A stretch of 64,000 bases of DNA, taken from Ktedonosporobacter rubrisoli (GTDB lineage: Bacteria > Chloroflexota > Ktedonobacteria > Ktedonobacterales > Ktedonobacteraceae). Within the stretch, counting starts at the first letter, position 1, and every line of letters begins with the position of its first letter. The notes under the pieces were generated by a model that was given only the letters and a program-made list of their open reading frames with translations, was not told where the DNA came from and made no database searches. The stretch spans positions 124,001 through 188,000 of the forward strand of contig NZ_CP035758.1 in the NCBI RefSeq assembly GCF_004208415.1, read 5' to 3'. A program made the translations under genes and the position numbers. Below, piece by piece: positions 27,584 through 36,658 of this stretch.

Positions 27584-28081
27584 CTAATCGCTGCGCACAA
27601 AGTCCGCAATCCAGTTGGTTTCCCACGTGTTTCCGCCATCAGTGGAAAACGCTTGCTCCCAATGGAATGAGGTGACGGTGATCTCCGACCAGATCACGCG
27701 CCGAAAAATGTACTTGCCCTCATAAGGTTCGTGCGAATACCCCTCGACGCGCCCATCTTTGTATGCGCCAATCACTGGCCGCGGATCGAAACCGTTCCTG
27801 CTGTCAGCCTCATAGATGCTCCACTGCTGCGTTTGGGGATCGAAGAGACGCACTATCATCTCTTCTGTAGCCCCAGACGCACGTTCCAGGGTAACTTCCT
27901 CGATATGGCCCAGTCCTCCCAGGATCTTGCGGACCACCGACGTGCCTCCAAACTCTTCCCAGGACGTTGACCCCTTCAGCCACTCCCGCAGACACCGATT
28001 CCGAAACTTCCAGGAGCCAATGAAGAAATCAAAATCCGCCCGGCCATCCTGTTCCTGCCGCTTGAAGTTTGACTCGCTCAC
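27584..28081 (-). CDS. DUF1579-like protein
   Basis: A 165-aa soluble protein with FDFFIGSWK near residue 17, the hallmark opening of DUF1579-type lipocalin-like barrels, followed by alternating beta strands and a conserved GGNTWETNW end. GTG is the start, with AGGAGGAAAG 7 bp upstream. The function of the family is unknown. It converges on the PBP gene with an 11-bp gap. Confidence 0.8.
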   Translation of the reverse strand: MSESNFKRQEQDGRADFDFFIGSWKFRNRCLREWLKGSTSWEEFGGTSVVRKILGGLGHIEEVTLERASGATEEMIVRLFDPQTQQWSIYEADSRNGFDPRPVIGAYKDGRVEGYSHEPYEGKYIFRRVIWSEITVTSFHWEQAFSTDGGNTWETNWIADFVRSD

Positions 28082-28256
28082 GATCTTTCCTCCTCGCGTA
28101 GACGTAGCATTAGTCGCAGCAACGAGCTTGCCACCGCCAACTATACGCTACCACTTCCTTCTCTAGTATACAGGCAAATGCTGCCAAAGTCGGTCCTATT
28201 GATGCGAGGTACGGCGCAAACGCTCTTACTGACTGGAAGATAGCGTAAAGGTCCAT

Positions 28257-29507
28257 TCAGCGAATGAAGGCGCGCTCGGTCTGCTGCAAGGCATCGGCCA
28301 GCCATTGGTGATGAGCGGGCCGAAACGGCTCGGGTAGCCGCTGAGGGTCAATCCAGCGCACAAGGTTCTCCTCCCCAGCTTTATTAGCCGCCGGCTCTTC
28401 TATAGCCTCGCATAAAAAGCCGGTAGTTATAATATGGACGACTTCTCCCGTAGAGGCCGAGATAATCTGGCTTACCGGCTCTGAATATACTCCACTTAAG
28501 CGCCGTATGTGCACTGGCAAATCTGTCTCGCCCGCTACAGTACGCCTCAAGGCCTCCTCTATCGTTTCACCGGGCTCAACCGGTCCGGTAGGCAGGCTCC
28601 ATAGCCCATCGCTACTGCGCTGGCAGACAAGCACGTTTCCTGCAGCATCCAGGACAATGGCGGTTATTCCCGGCACAACCCGCTGTGGCCAGCTATACGG
28701 GACCGGCTTCCAGGCTCGGATAGTGTAAGTTTCGGCAAAAAGGGCTGAGAGATCGGGAATAATTGCATCGGGCTGACGCATATCTCGTGTACCCGGATAA
28801 AGCCGCGTATCCGGGGCAACACTTGCGATAAGAATGGCATGTAGACCGGCCTGGTGGGCGCCTAGAATATCGCTGGCCGGTGTATCACCAATCATCACAA
28901 TCCGCGCTGGATCAATTTGCTCAAGCCCCTGTCGTGCTTCGAGAAACATGGCCGCCGAAGGTTTGCCAATGACTACAGCTTTGCGCCCGCTCGCCGTCTC
29001 AATCGCTGCCACAAATGCGCCGGCCGCTGCGGCCAAGCCTGCCGGGGAGGGATAGACGGCATCGGCCATGCTAGCAATAAAACGCGCTCCCTGCCTGACG
29101 AAGCGCGCTGCCCGATCGACTTCAGCATACGTTAACTCATCTTCACAACCCACGACAACAGCTTCGGGCTTCTCTTCGTCAACAGCAATACCAGCTTCTC
29201 TCAGTTCGAGCAGATTATCAGAGCTTCCCACAAGGTAAACTCGCCGAATGCCCTGCTGACGGAGATAGAGGCAAGTAGCCCACGAGGCCGTAAATAGCTC
29301 CTCTTTATGTGCCTCTATGCCCATACGCCGCAAACGTTTAATGATCTGTTCCCGTCTGGAGCAATTATTATTGGTGAGAAAGCGAATCCGTTTCCCCAAT
29401 GCACGCAACCGCTGCAGCGTAGAAACTGTGCCGGGAAGTGCCTGCCCTCCAATATAGACAACACCATCCAGGTCAAGAAAAAAAGCGTCAAACTGATCCG
29501 CGAGCAA
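28257..29507 (-). CDS. HAD-IIA phosphatase fused to a degenerate Nudix domain
   Basis: A 416-aa two-domain protein. Residues 1-265 form a NagD/PGP-like HAD phosphatase: DLDGVVYIG (Asp12, Asp14), TNNN, a GKPS motif and GDTPASD. Residues about 280-410 form a Nudix fold, but the Nudix box reads GPVEPGE then RTVAGETD, so several catalytic Glu residues of REx2EExG are lost. The start is TTG with AGGAGG 8 bp upstream. The HAD part probably dephosphorylates small sugar or nucleotide phosphates; the Nudix part may only bind a ligand. Confidence 0.85.
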   Translation of the reverse strand: MLADQFDAFFLDLDGVVYIGGQALPGTVSTLQRLRALGKRIRFLTNNNCSRREQIIKRLRRMGIEAHKEELFTASWATCLYLRQQGIRRVYLVGSSDNLLELREAGIAVDEEKPEAVVVGCEDELTYAEVDRAARFVRQGARFIASMADAVYPSPAGLAAAAGAFVAAIETASGRKAVVIGKPSAAMFLEARQGLEQIDPARIVMIGDTPASDILGAHQAGLHAILIASVAPDTRLYPGTRDMRQPDAIIPDLSALFAETYTIRAWKPVPYSWPQRVVPGITAIVLDAAGNVLVCQRSSDGLWSLPTGPVEPGETIEEALRRTVAGETDLPVHIRRLSGVYSEPVSQIISASTGEVVHIITTGFLCEAIEEPAANKAGEENLVRWIDPQRLPEPFRPAHHQWLADALQQTERAFIR

Positions 29508-29754
29508 AGTTAAAACCTCCTGGGCATTATATCGAACTACAGAGAGATATGGCCTTACTATTCCCCAGAACTTTTCCTGTCACGACCTTTTGAATTTAGC
29601 TTAATTGTTACGTTCAGCAAAATAGACGACCTTTATGCTATTATGCTACCTGATAGTTTTCTCTTCTACAAGAACCCTGGACGAAGCATAACACTATTTC
29701 CGCAACAAGCGTCCGTCAAGCAAGCAACGATGTCTGTCTTGGTAAGGAGTATTT

Positions 29755-31740
29755 ATGGAACAACAAGCTATTTCGCAAGGATCGCTGCCCAATCCGCCTG
29801 TAGCTGAACATGGCAAATCCTCTCTGGGTCCTGTCTTGTGTTGGGCCGTGGTCTTTGCCGATATTGGCTCGTCTATCTACTACACACCGGGAATTCTCTA
29901 TAGCAGTGTGGGAGGCCTTGCCGGTTTTTTTGTTTTATTGACAATGGTAGTTTTTATCCTTCTCACACTCAAGTATGCCGAGGTCAGCGCCCGCTTCCCC
30001 GAAGGTGGGGGAGTTGTCTCTGTTGCCGCCCAGGGTATCCACACATGGGCGGGTGCCGTTGGCGGCATGTTCATTCTTGTCAGCTACTTTCTCACCGCAG
30101 CTATTAGCTGTCTCTCATCGCTCCAGTACCTTGCCGTGGTCTTTCCGGCAATCCTACCCCATGTTCTCTGGATCACTATCGGCGTCTTGATCCTGCTAGG
30201 GCTTCTCAACTGGGTAGGCGTGAGCGAAAGCGCGAAGGTAAGCATGATCGCGGCTATAATATCCTTTGGCAGCGATCTTCTCGTGCTCTGGACTGTCTTC
30301 ACCAACATCTCACCATCAGAGCTCATCACGCTATTTACCGATGTCTTCAGGACGCAGGCTCTCACTCCATCTTCAATCCTTGTAGGCTTTGCCGGAGCTT
30401 TTCTTGCCTTTTCTGGCCTGGAGAGTATTTCCCAACTCTCCCCGGTAATGAAGGCGCCGCGCAAGAAAGTCATTAGCCTGGCCCTTTTGCTGGTTGTGCT
30501 CACAATCGGCTTTACCAGCCCGCTGCTTACAACCCTCTCTACTCTCTTGCAGCCCGAGGCGGCTCACCATGAGGTACTATCAACGCAGCTTGTCTCGTTA
30601 CTCGGTGGTCATTGGGGCAATACACTTTTACAGACCGAGGTAGCCATCAGCGCTAGCCTTATCCTGGCCTTCGCCAGCAATACAGCCATCATTGGAGCCT
30701 ACCACGTATTTCTTGCTCTCTCGCGCATGGATTTCCTCCCGCCCTTTATTCTTAAGCGCAACAGTTTTCGCGGTACACCTCATTACTCTATTGCGCTCTC
30801 GGTGGGAATTCCAATCCTTGTGCTCTTGATCGTCAATGGACAAATCAACCTGCTGGGCGATCTGTACGCCTTTGGCCTGCTTGGAGCATTCTCCCTTACC
30901 TGCTTGGGATTGGACATGATCCGCTTTCGCGAGTTGAAAAAAGGAACGCACACAGTTGCCTCCCTTGCTTCTTCTCCGCCGTCTGAGAAATCCATCGGGC
31001 CTGCGCATACTCACCTACAACCTGTTTCCGGATCTCTCAATGGGCATCAATCGGCCAATGGCACAGTCACAGCCTCGTCGGCAACCCTCGATGCTTCACA
31101 GCTTCAGCGTGCGTTGCGAACTGCCACATGGAAACGGATAGATTTCGTCATTGGCGTCTTAACAACGGTTCTGGTTATGCTCGCCTGGTTTGTTGGGCTC
31201 TTCTCCAAGCCGCTTGGGGCAGCCTTTGGCGGCTCCGTTGTGCTGATTGGAGTGCTGATCGCGGTTGTAAACTCCATGCATCGCGGACGTACTCTGGTCC
31301 TTCCCGCTCGCCTGCAAGGACGTGTACCGGATTCTACTCTTGTCGTTTTATTGGATGGCGAGAAACTCAACGAGCAAATCATTAACAGTGCTTTACATGC
31401 CATTGAACAACAACCTGTGGTCTTTTTATATCTAAGCAAGCACATGATCGAGCGCAACCCCAGACCTTTTGAGATCCTCGATCCTTACCTTGAAGATTCA
31501 TCGGCCCGAGAGACACTGAGTAAGGCTGAACAAATAGCACGCAAGCAGAAAGTTACTCGCCGCTTCGTCTATTTGCCCTATACCTCGGCCCAAATAGCGC
31601 AGGTCTGGCGCTTTGTACAGCCTCGCGATGTTGTTATCCCGGCCGAACTACTTACCAGGGCTGAGGATATTAACCCGGATCGCATTCGCTATGAATTAAC
31701 CCCTCATGGCAAAATAGCGCACTTACTCAAACGCTGGTGA
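29755..31740 (+). CDS. APC-superfamily permease with cytosolic C-terminal domain
   Basis: A 661-aa membrane protein. About ten helices precede a Ser/His/Gly-rich hydrophilic linker (about 405-455), then two more helices and a soluble tail of about 155 residues (from 505) with Rossmann-like strands (STLVVLLDGE, VVFLYLS, RRFVYLPY). The GSSIYYTPGILY segment near residue 38 is the substrate-site pattern of APC transporters. The tail resembles universal-stress-type domains found on some K+ or amino-acid transporters. AAGGAG lies 6 bp before the ATG. Confidence 0.83.
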   Translation: MEQQAISQGSLPNPPVAEHGKSSLGPVLCWAVVFADIGSSIYYTPGILYSSVGGLAGFFVLLTMVVFILLTLKYAEVSARFPEGGGVVSVAAQGIHTWAGAVGGMFILVSYFLTAAISCLSSLQYLAVVFPAILPHVLWITIGVLILLGLLNWVGVSESAKVSMIAAIISFGSDLLVLWTVFTNISPSELITLFTDVFRTQALTPSSILVGFAGAFLAFSGLESISQLSPVMKAPRKKVISLALLLVVLTIGFTSPLLTTLSTLLQPEAAHHEVLSTQLVSLLGGHWGNTLLQTEVAISASLILAFASNTAIIGAYHVFLALSRMDFLPPFILKRNSFRGTPHYSIALSVGIPILVLLIVNGQINLLGDLYAFGLLGAFSLTCLGLDMIRFRELKKGTHTVASLASSPPSEKSIGPAHTHLQPVSGSLNGHQSANGTVTASSATLDASQLQRALRTATWKRIDFVIGVLTTVLVMLAWFVGLFSKPLGAAFGGSVVLIGVLIAVVNSMHRGRTLVLPARLQGRVPDSTLVVLLDGEKLNEQIINSALHAIEQQPVVFLYLSKHMIERNPRPFEILDPYLEDSSARETLSKAEQIARKQKVTRRFVYLPYTSAQIAQVWRFVQPRDVVIPAELLTRAEDINPDRIRYELTPHGKIAHLLKRW

Positions 31741-31784
31741 GTGCCCAAACGACCGGCTCTTGCTTCCCATGCATGCTGAGGACA

Positions 31785-31818
31785 AGTGATAGGCGACTCC
31801 TGTTAGCCGCCTATCACT
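31785..31818. terminator. bidirectional hairpin between convergent genes
   Basis: A perfect 11-bp stem (AGTGATAGGCG with CGCCTATCACT) and a 12-nt loop lie between the permease gene and the convergent Nudix gene, ending 8 bp before the latter's stop codon. Confidence 0.62.
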
Positions 31819-31825
31819 CATTTCT

Positions 31826-32443
31826 TCAATCGAAATCCGCAGCCGCTGTGGGATCGCGGTGCATAGCAAAAAAGCGTTGGATCTGCGCTGGTACTATACG
31901 CGTCAGCGATAATGGTGGTAGCTCATCTTCAGCAAAGAAGGCTACATCATCTGTCTCTGAGCTTGTGGTTGGCTTTCCTCCTAGCAGTTCACATTCAAAG
32001 AAGATTTTATAAATGTGATAGGGCAAAGGAGGGTGCCCATGCTTATCCCGATCATAGACCGCGAGCAAGCGCGTGGCACGAACCTGATAGCCAGATTCTT
32101 CCCACGCCTCGCGCACAGCAGCTATAGCAGGCGCTTCGCCTACGTCGGCCCAACCTCCGGGCAAGGTCCAGCCACCATCTGAGCGTTCCTTAACCATTAA
32201 TATTTTGTTATCTTTGAAAACGGCTGCCCGCACATCTACTTTCGGTGTAGCATGCCCGCTCTCTGCCTCAAATAGCCGCCTTACGTCTCCAACATCAATG
32301 TGGGCATTGGCCGCCATTATTTCGAATGCCAGCTCTTGCAACGCTTTGTAACGCTCAATATCATAAGGATCGCTGGCGTAGGTGAGACCCGTTTGCGCCA
32401 TTGATTGCAGCATTTTTGCCCACTGTAGCCATTGTGGGTCCAT
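31826..32443 (-). CDS. Nudix hydrolase with N-terminal helical extension
   Basis: A 205-aa enzyme. Residues 1-60 match the helical N-terminal extension (Nudix_N type) seen in ADP-ribose/nucleotide hydrolases. The Nudix box is complete: GGWADVGE followed by VREAWEESGY near residues 95-118. GGAGGG precedes the ATG. Unlike the HAD-fused Nudix at 28257, all catalytic Glu residues are present. The likely reaction is hydrolysis of a nucleoside diphosphate linked to another moiety. Confidence 0.88.
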   Translation of the reverse strand: MDPQWLQWAKMLQSMAQTGLTYASDPYDIERYKALQELAFEIMAANAHIDVGDVRRLFEAESGHATPKVDVRAAVFKDNKILMVKERSDGGWTLPGGWADVGEAPAIAAVREAWEESGYQVRATRLLAVYDRDKHGHPPLPYHIYKIFFECELLGGKPTTSSETDDVAFFAEDELPPLSLTRIVPAQIQRFFAMHRDPTAAADFD

Positions 32444-32718
32444 ACAGATTTCCCTCCAAACAGTATTGGAATAGCTCCCGGCCGGGAAACTCCCCTACTG
32501 TAGGGTAGCACCTTTCGACGCTCCTTTACAAGGGAAACCAGGACTGCTACCAACTGGGCATTTGAGCTACCGCTCGCCTAACTTCAACATGGCAGCGATT
32601 ACTTCTCATGTTAAGAATGGGAATACTACCTCAACATGCTTTTCAAGCTCACTGACAAGCGTGCTGGATCGCTTCCTCTCTACCATAGAGATGGAGCAGG
32701 CACTCTGCTTAACAAAGT
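32444..32718. other. intergenic region without a recognisable gene
   Basis: The region holds the upstream sequence of the Nudix gene. The plus-strand frame crossing it (32562-32843) is antisense to the next gene and has no support. Confidence 0.35.
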
Positions 32719-33129
32719 TTATCTGGTCCGTACCTGCATACCGTTACAAAGCCCGCAGACGGTATTGTCAGCATCAGCAACAAAGTAGTAGCCCTGAATC
32801 GCTGGGCCTGAACGCTGCTTCTGTTGCGATTTGGTATGTGTAGCCGTCCATGCTGGTGGATCGCTGGCAGGGAAGGATTCTTCTGAAGCTTCTAGCACAA
32901 TGTCGTTGTTATAATCGCTATTGTGACCAACTTGCCCGGCTATCCAATGGCCTCCCAACAAAACTTCAATTGCCTGCCCATGGGCAATTCGCGGTCCCTG
33001 GGCGCTACCAACTACATAACTACCAGGGGCAGTCCCAGGAAATAGAGCTCCTTCTAGCATATATATTCCCTTCTCTATTCTTACTATATCTTCTCGTAGA
33101 GTGGCTTTCCTCTCTTCATCGCCTGACAT
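32719..33129 (-). CDS. DUF5348-like protein carrying an ESFPASDPPAW motif
   Basis: A 136-aa hydrophilic protein. Residues about 35-75 and 110-136 (EVLLGGHWIAGQVGH, then YYFVADADNTVCGLCNGMQVR) resemble a small DUF5348-type barrel. Between them sits EESFPASDPPAWT, a motif widespread in short bacterial proteins of unknown role. AAGG lies 7 bp before the ATG. The family placement is tentative. Confidence 0.65.
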   Translation of the reverse strand: MSGDEERKATLREDIVRIEKGIYMLEGALFPGTAPGSYVVGSAQGPRIAHGQAIEVLLGGHWIAGQVGHNSDYNNDIVLEASEESFPASDPPAWTATHTKSQQKQRSGPAIQGYYFVADADNTVCGLCNGMQVRTR

Positions 33130-33246
33130 CAGAAAACCTTAACGCTTTGATGCCCATAACAATGCGCTCTGACATTTGTTCTTCTCATCCTAACACGTCC
33201 ATACTTCACAGTAGGTTACGCTGATTGCAAGTTTGTGGAAGCCAGC

Positions 33247-33275
33247 TTGACGTTAAATTGTATCCAATATAAAAT
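33247..33275 (+). promoter_or_regulatory. sigma-70-like promoter of the Xaa-Pro aminopeptidase gene
   Basis: TTGACG (33247-33252) is 17 bp from TAAAAT (33270-33275). The surrounding AGCTTGACGTTAAA is identical to the -35 region at 344-357. The start codon is about 120 bp downstream. Confidence 0.5.
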
Positions 33276-33395
33276 ATTGCCAGGCTCAAGAAAATAGTTG
33301 TCTTCTGAGTAAAGTGATATAGCTACACATTTCTCCATTTCTCCCAGGACATATCGCGTAACGTATGTTCCTTACAGTTCTAGAGGAGGCATTTC

Positions 33396-34688
33396 ATGTT
33401 TGAGGCGCGGAGAAAAGCGTTTATGGAACGGATGGGAGGCAAAGGTATTGCCATCTTTCTCAGTTGTCCGGAGTATCAACGCAGCGCGGATTCTCTGGAA
33501 TTCACCTATCGCCAGGATAGTAACTTCTACTATCTCACAGGGCTTGATGAACCTGATTCCATCTGCGTACTGGCTCCCGAACAGCCCGAGCACAAGTTCA
33601 TCCTTTTTGTGCGCCCACGCGATCCTAAGCAGGAGAGTTGGACAGGCAAGCGTATCGGAACAGAAGGGGCAATAAAAGAGTATGGAGCCGATGCGGCTTA
33701 CTCGCTCAAAGAGTTAGACGAAAAGCTGCAAGAGTATCTGAAAGGCTGTCAGACCCTCTACTATAGCAGCGGCAGCTCTACGCATTTCGACAGCGAGCTC
33801 ACGCGTCTCCTCACCACGCATAGACATGTCTTCCAGCCACGAGCCATCTATGATGCCATGTTTCCCCTCAGCGAGATGCGCGTCAATAAATCGCCAGCCG
33901 AGTTAGACGTGATTCGTCAGGCCGCCAGCATCAGTGCCGAGGCTTATCGCGAAGTGCTCAAAGTGCTCAAGCCAGATATGTACGAATATGAAGTGCAGGC
34001 AACCCTCGAATATGTATTTCGCAAGCATGGCTCCGCGCGCAACGGCTATGCATCCATTGTGGGCTCTAGCGGCAATGCCACTATCATGCACTACGATAAG
34101 AATGATCGCCGCATGGCCGCTGGGGATCTTGTACTTATCGATGCGGCCTGCGAATATCAGCATTATAGCGCAGATATAACCCGTACTTACCCGGTCAATG
34201 GCAGCTTTAGCAAGGTGCAACGCGCCCTCTACGAAGTTGTCCTACATGCGCTGGAGCATGCAATCGCCTCAGTTAAGCCCGGTATTACGCTTAATGATCT
34301 CCACAATCAGACACTCCAGGATCTTGTGAGTGGCATGGTCGAACTGGGCATCCTGAAGGGAGAAGTAGCAAAGCTGATCGAAGACAAAGCTTACATGCCC
34401 TTCTATGGCTATTTCACCTGCCATTGGCTCGGCCTCGATGTGCATGACAAAGGCCCTTACAAGTCTCGTGGTCTCTGGGATGAAGACATACTTCTTGCTC
34501 CAGGCATGGTCTTCACTATTGAGCCTGGGCTCTACATTCCTGCAGGCACAGAAGGTGTTGATCCCATCTACTGGAACATTGGTATTCGTATCGAAGATAA
34601 TGTGATCGTGACCGCCGCTGGCTGCGAGAATATCACTGCCGATGCCCCAAAATCAATCGCAGATATCGAGGCCTCCATGAGCCGCTAG
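33396..34688 (+). CDS. pepP: Xaa-Pro aminopeptidase (M24B, PepP-like)
   Basis: A 430-aa cytosolic dimetal peptidase that removes N-terminal residues before proline. The N-terminal creatinase-like domain spans about 1-150. Metal ligands of the pita-bread domain are Asp249 and Asp260 (DAACEYQHYSADITRTYP region), His343 in CHWLGLDVHD, and two Glu in IEPGLY and IRIEDN. GAGGAGG precedes the ATG. A hairpin terminator follows. Confidence 0.92.
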   Translation: MFEARRKAFMERMGGKGIAIFLSCPEYQRSADSLEFTYRQDSNFYYLTGLDEPDSICVLAPEQPEHKFILFVRPRDPKQESWTGKRIGTEGAIKEYGADAAYSLKELDEKLQEYLKGCQTLYYSSGSSTHFDSELTRLLTTHRHVFQPRAIYDAMFPLSEMRVNKSPAELDVIRQAASISAEAYREVLKVLKPDMYEYEVQATLEYVFRKHGSARNGYASIVGSSGNATIMHYDKNDRRMAAGDLVLIDAACEYQHYSADITRTYPVNGSFSKVQRALYEVVLHALEHAIASVKPGITLNDLHNQTLQDLVSGMVELGILKGEVAKLIEDKAYMPFYGYFTCHWLGLDVHDKGPYKSRGLWDEDILLAPGMVFTIEPGLYIPAGTEGVDPIYWNIGIRIEDNVIVTAAGCENITADAPKSIADIEASMSR

Positions 34689-34693
34689 GAGCT

Positions 34694-34759
34694 GGCTAGC
34701 TCTCATGCTCTCTATAATAAGGAGGAGGAGAGAGCTAGCCGCAACCAGGCTTTTTCCTG
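34694..34759 (+). terminator. terminator-like hairpin with conserved tail, copy 1
   Basis: GGCTAGCTCTC at 34694-34704 pairs perfectly with GAGAGCTAGCC at 34730-34740 around a 25-nt loop. The tail GCAACCAGGCTTTTTCCTG follows and recurs after a related hairpin at 35638-35695. It ends the aminopeptidase gene and faces the convergent DoxX-like gene. Confidence 0.55.
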
Positions 34760-34783
34760 TATGACAGGTCCTCCCTGACGCAA

Positions 34784-35365
34784 CTATCTCTCTGCGTCTC
34801 GCGCTAAAGAGCCAGAGGCGAGAAAGCTTAAGCGGCCCAGGCGCGGGGACAACCATTGATCAAGACCATAGTAGCGTCCTGCGGAGATGGCGAACAAGAT
34901 CGCAAACAGGATCGCATAGGGCAAAGCAGTTCCTACATCTGTGCTGGAGCCTGGCTGATAGGGTCCGCCAAAGCCTTCGGCGGTTGACCAGATTACCAGG
35001 GATAACAGCAGACCTATAACATACATCATGTTGCTGAAGACGCCAAGGATTAAAAAAACTGCTAATGCCGTTTCTGTTGTGGCCTCAATACGTGCAAAGA
35101 GCAGCGGATTTACACTGACCAGGGATACCCAGAAAGCGATCCAGCTTGCTATAGGTCCTGGCTGGCCTTGCCTGGCCGCCGAGACCTGATCTATAAAATG
35201 GGTTTGGAAGCCTGGCTGCCATTTTAACCAGGCTGCGACACCCCAGAGCAGACCAAAGAGAAGGCGTAATGCCGCTATCCCTTTGTATCTCCAGGTAATT
35301 GCTGAAAAACTACGAGACGCAAACATACTTAAAGGTAAAGGCGAGCTTGTTGAATTTGTGCGCAT
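34784..35365 (-). CDS. DoxX/DoxD-like membrane protein
   Basis: A 193-aa protein with about four or five transmembrane helices. RYKGIAALRLLFGLLWGVAAWLKWQPGF (about residues 26-53) is the usual opening of DoxD/DoxX proteins. AGGAGAAG 5 bp before the ATG at 35365 decides the start over 35428. Family members join thiosulfate:quinone oxidoreductases or redox-stress complexes; this one has no such partner nearby, so the role is open. Confidence 0.82.
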   Translation of the reverse strand: MRTNSTSSPLPLSMFASRSFSAITWRYKGIAALRLLFGLLWGVAAWLKWQPGFQTHFIDQVSAARQGQPGPIASWIAFWVSLVSVNPLLFARIEATTETALAVFLILGVFSNMMYVIGLLLSLVIWSTAEGFGGPYQPGSSTDVGTALPYAILFAILFAISAGRYYGLDQWLSPRLGRLSFLASGSLARDAER

Positions 35366-35637
35366 AAAGCTTCTCCTGTGCATCAGTGCGATCAATGACG
35401 GATCTGTCGGTAACTTACCTTCCGCCAACGATAGGCCTGATAGCAGGTCTCGATAATTGATTGGATGAGCAATTGCCTGGCACTGGAGCTCTAATCGTCA
35501 GGCATTTTCATGAATACATTCTCTATAGAGATATATGCGGCCAAAGCTGGTGCTTTGGATCTTTTACGCCACTCAAGATACCTCAGGTCCGCATACATAG
35601 TCTGATACGCGCAAGGTTACAGCTCATAAATAAGCAA

Positions 35638-35695
35638 GCTAGCCCTCGGCTATTTCTCAATAGCTGGAGGACTAGCCGCGACCAGGCTTTTCCTG
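35638..35695. repeat. terminator-like hairpin with conserved tail, copy 2
   Basis: GCTAG-CCCTC pairs with GGAGG-CTAGC through an interrupted stem, followed by GCGACCAGGCTTTTCCTG, which differs from the copy at 34741-34759 by one substitution and one T. It lies in the 377-bp region between the DoxX-like gene and the sugar importer operon, about 50 bp past the importer's last stop codon. Otherwise that region shows no gene. Confidence 0.5.
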
Positions 35696-35742
35696 TTCTA
35701 AATATTTAAAAAGTTTGGCGAACTCCTCTGCAAAAACTGTTC

Positions 35743-36642
35743 TCAGCCCTTCAAACCTGTCATCACGATGCCTTGCGTAAAGTAGCGTTGCAAAAGCAAG
35801 AAAACCGCGATAACCGGAATGACCACGATCACGGCTCCAGCCATGAGCAAGCCTGTATCACTGGTATGCTGGCCAACGGCGAAGGTAGCCAGGGCTACTG
35901 GTAAGTTATACTTCTGATCGCTTGTCAGCACGATCAAAGGCCAGAGGAAGTCATTCCAGGAGCTAAGAAAGGTAAGGATCGCCAGCGTGGCCAGGGCCGG
36001 CCCGCTCAAAGGCAATACCAATCGGCTATAAATGAAAAGCTCGCTTGCCCCATCCACACGCCCGGCATCGAGTAATTCATCTGGAATGTCCATCATGAAT
36101 TGGCGCATCAAAAAGACTCCCATGGATGCCGCCGCCTCGGGCAAGATGACTGCACTTAGCGAATTGACCAGGTGCAACTTGCTCATCAGCACAAAGAGCG
36201 GAACAAGTGTCACAGCCCCGGGAACCATCAGCGTTCCCAGCACCAACAAGAAAAGGATGTGCTTGCCTCTGAATTTCAGCTTTGCCAATGCATAGCCAAG
36301 CATAGAGCAGAAAAGCAAGTTCAGCACCGTCACAGCTAGCGTGATAAGTACAGAATTCACCACGTAAGTAGGAAAGTTGAGCAATGAGAAGAGCTTTACG
36401 TAATTATCCCAGGTTGGAGCTTGGGGAAACCACGTTGGAGGAATACGTGTTAACTCTGCTTCGGTCTTCACGGAGCCAAATAGCATCCAGATAAACGGGG
36501 CTCCTACCAGGATGAGCCCCAATGAGAGGAGGGCATACACCCACAAGTTTTGCTTCTTTGTATGCCCGGCTCGCGCGACTTTCCCTCTGGGGGTCTCGGC
36601 ATCCCGAGACTGCTTGCGGTCCTGCGCATGAGCAGATAACAT
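35743..36642 (-). CDS. carbohydrate ABC transporter permease (MalG/UgpE type)
   Basis: A 299-aa inner-membrane protein with six predicted helices. The EAA loop is DAGRVDGASELFIYSRLVLPLSGPAL (about residues 186-211), which contacts the ATPase. AAAGGAG is 8 bp upstream of the ATG. It is the last gene of a leftward operon (binding protein, permease 1, permease 2). No ATPase gene is in the cluster; sugar importers of this type often borrow a shared MsmK-like ATPase. Confidence 0.92.
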   Translation of the reverse strand: MLSAHAQDRKQSRDAETPRGKVARAGHTKKQNLWVYALLSLGLILVGAPFIWMLFGSVKTEAELTRIPPTWFPQAPTWDNYVKLFSLLNFPTYVVNSVLITLAVTVLNLLFCSMLGYALAKLKFRGKHILFLLVLGTLMVPGAVTLVPLFVLMSKLHLVNSLSAVILPEAAASMGVFLMRQFMMDIPDELLDAGRVDGASELFIYSRLVLPLSGPALATLAILTFLSSWNDFLWPLIVLTSDQKYNLPVALATFAVGQHTSDTGLLMAGAVIVVIPVIAVFLLLQRYFTQGIVMTGLKG

Positions 36643-36658
36643 TTAGAGCACTCCTTTC

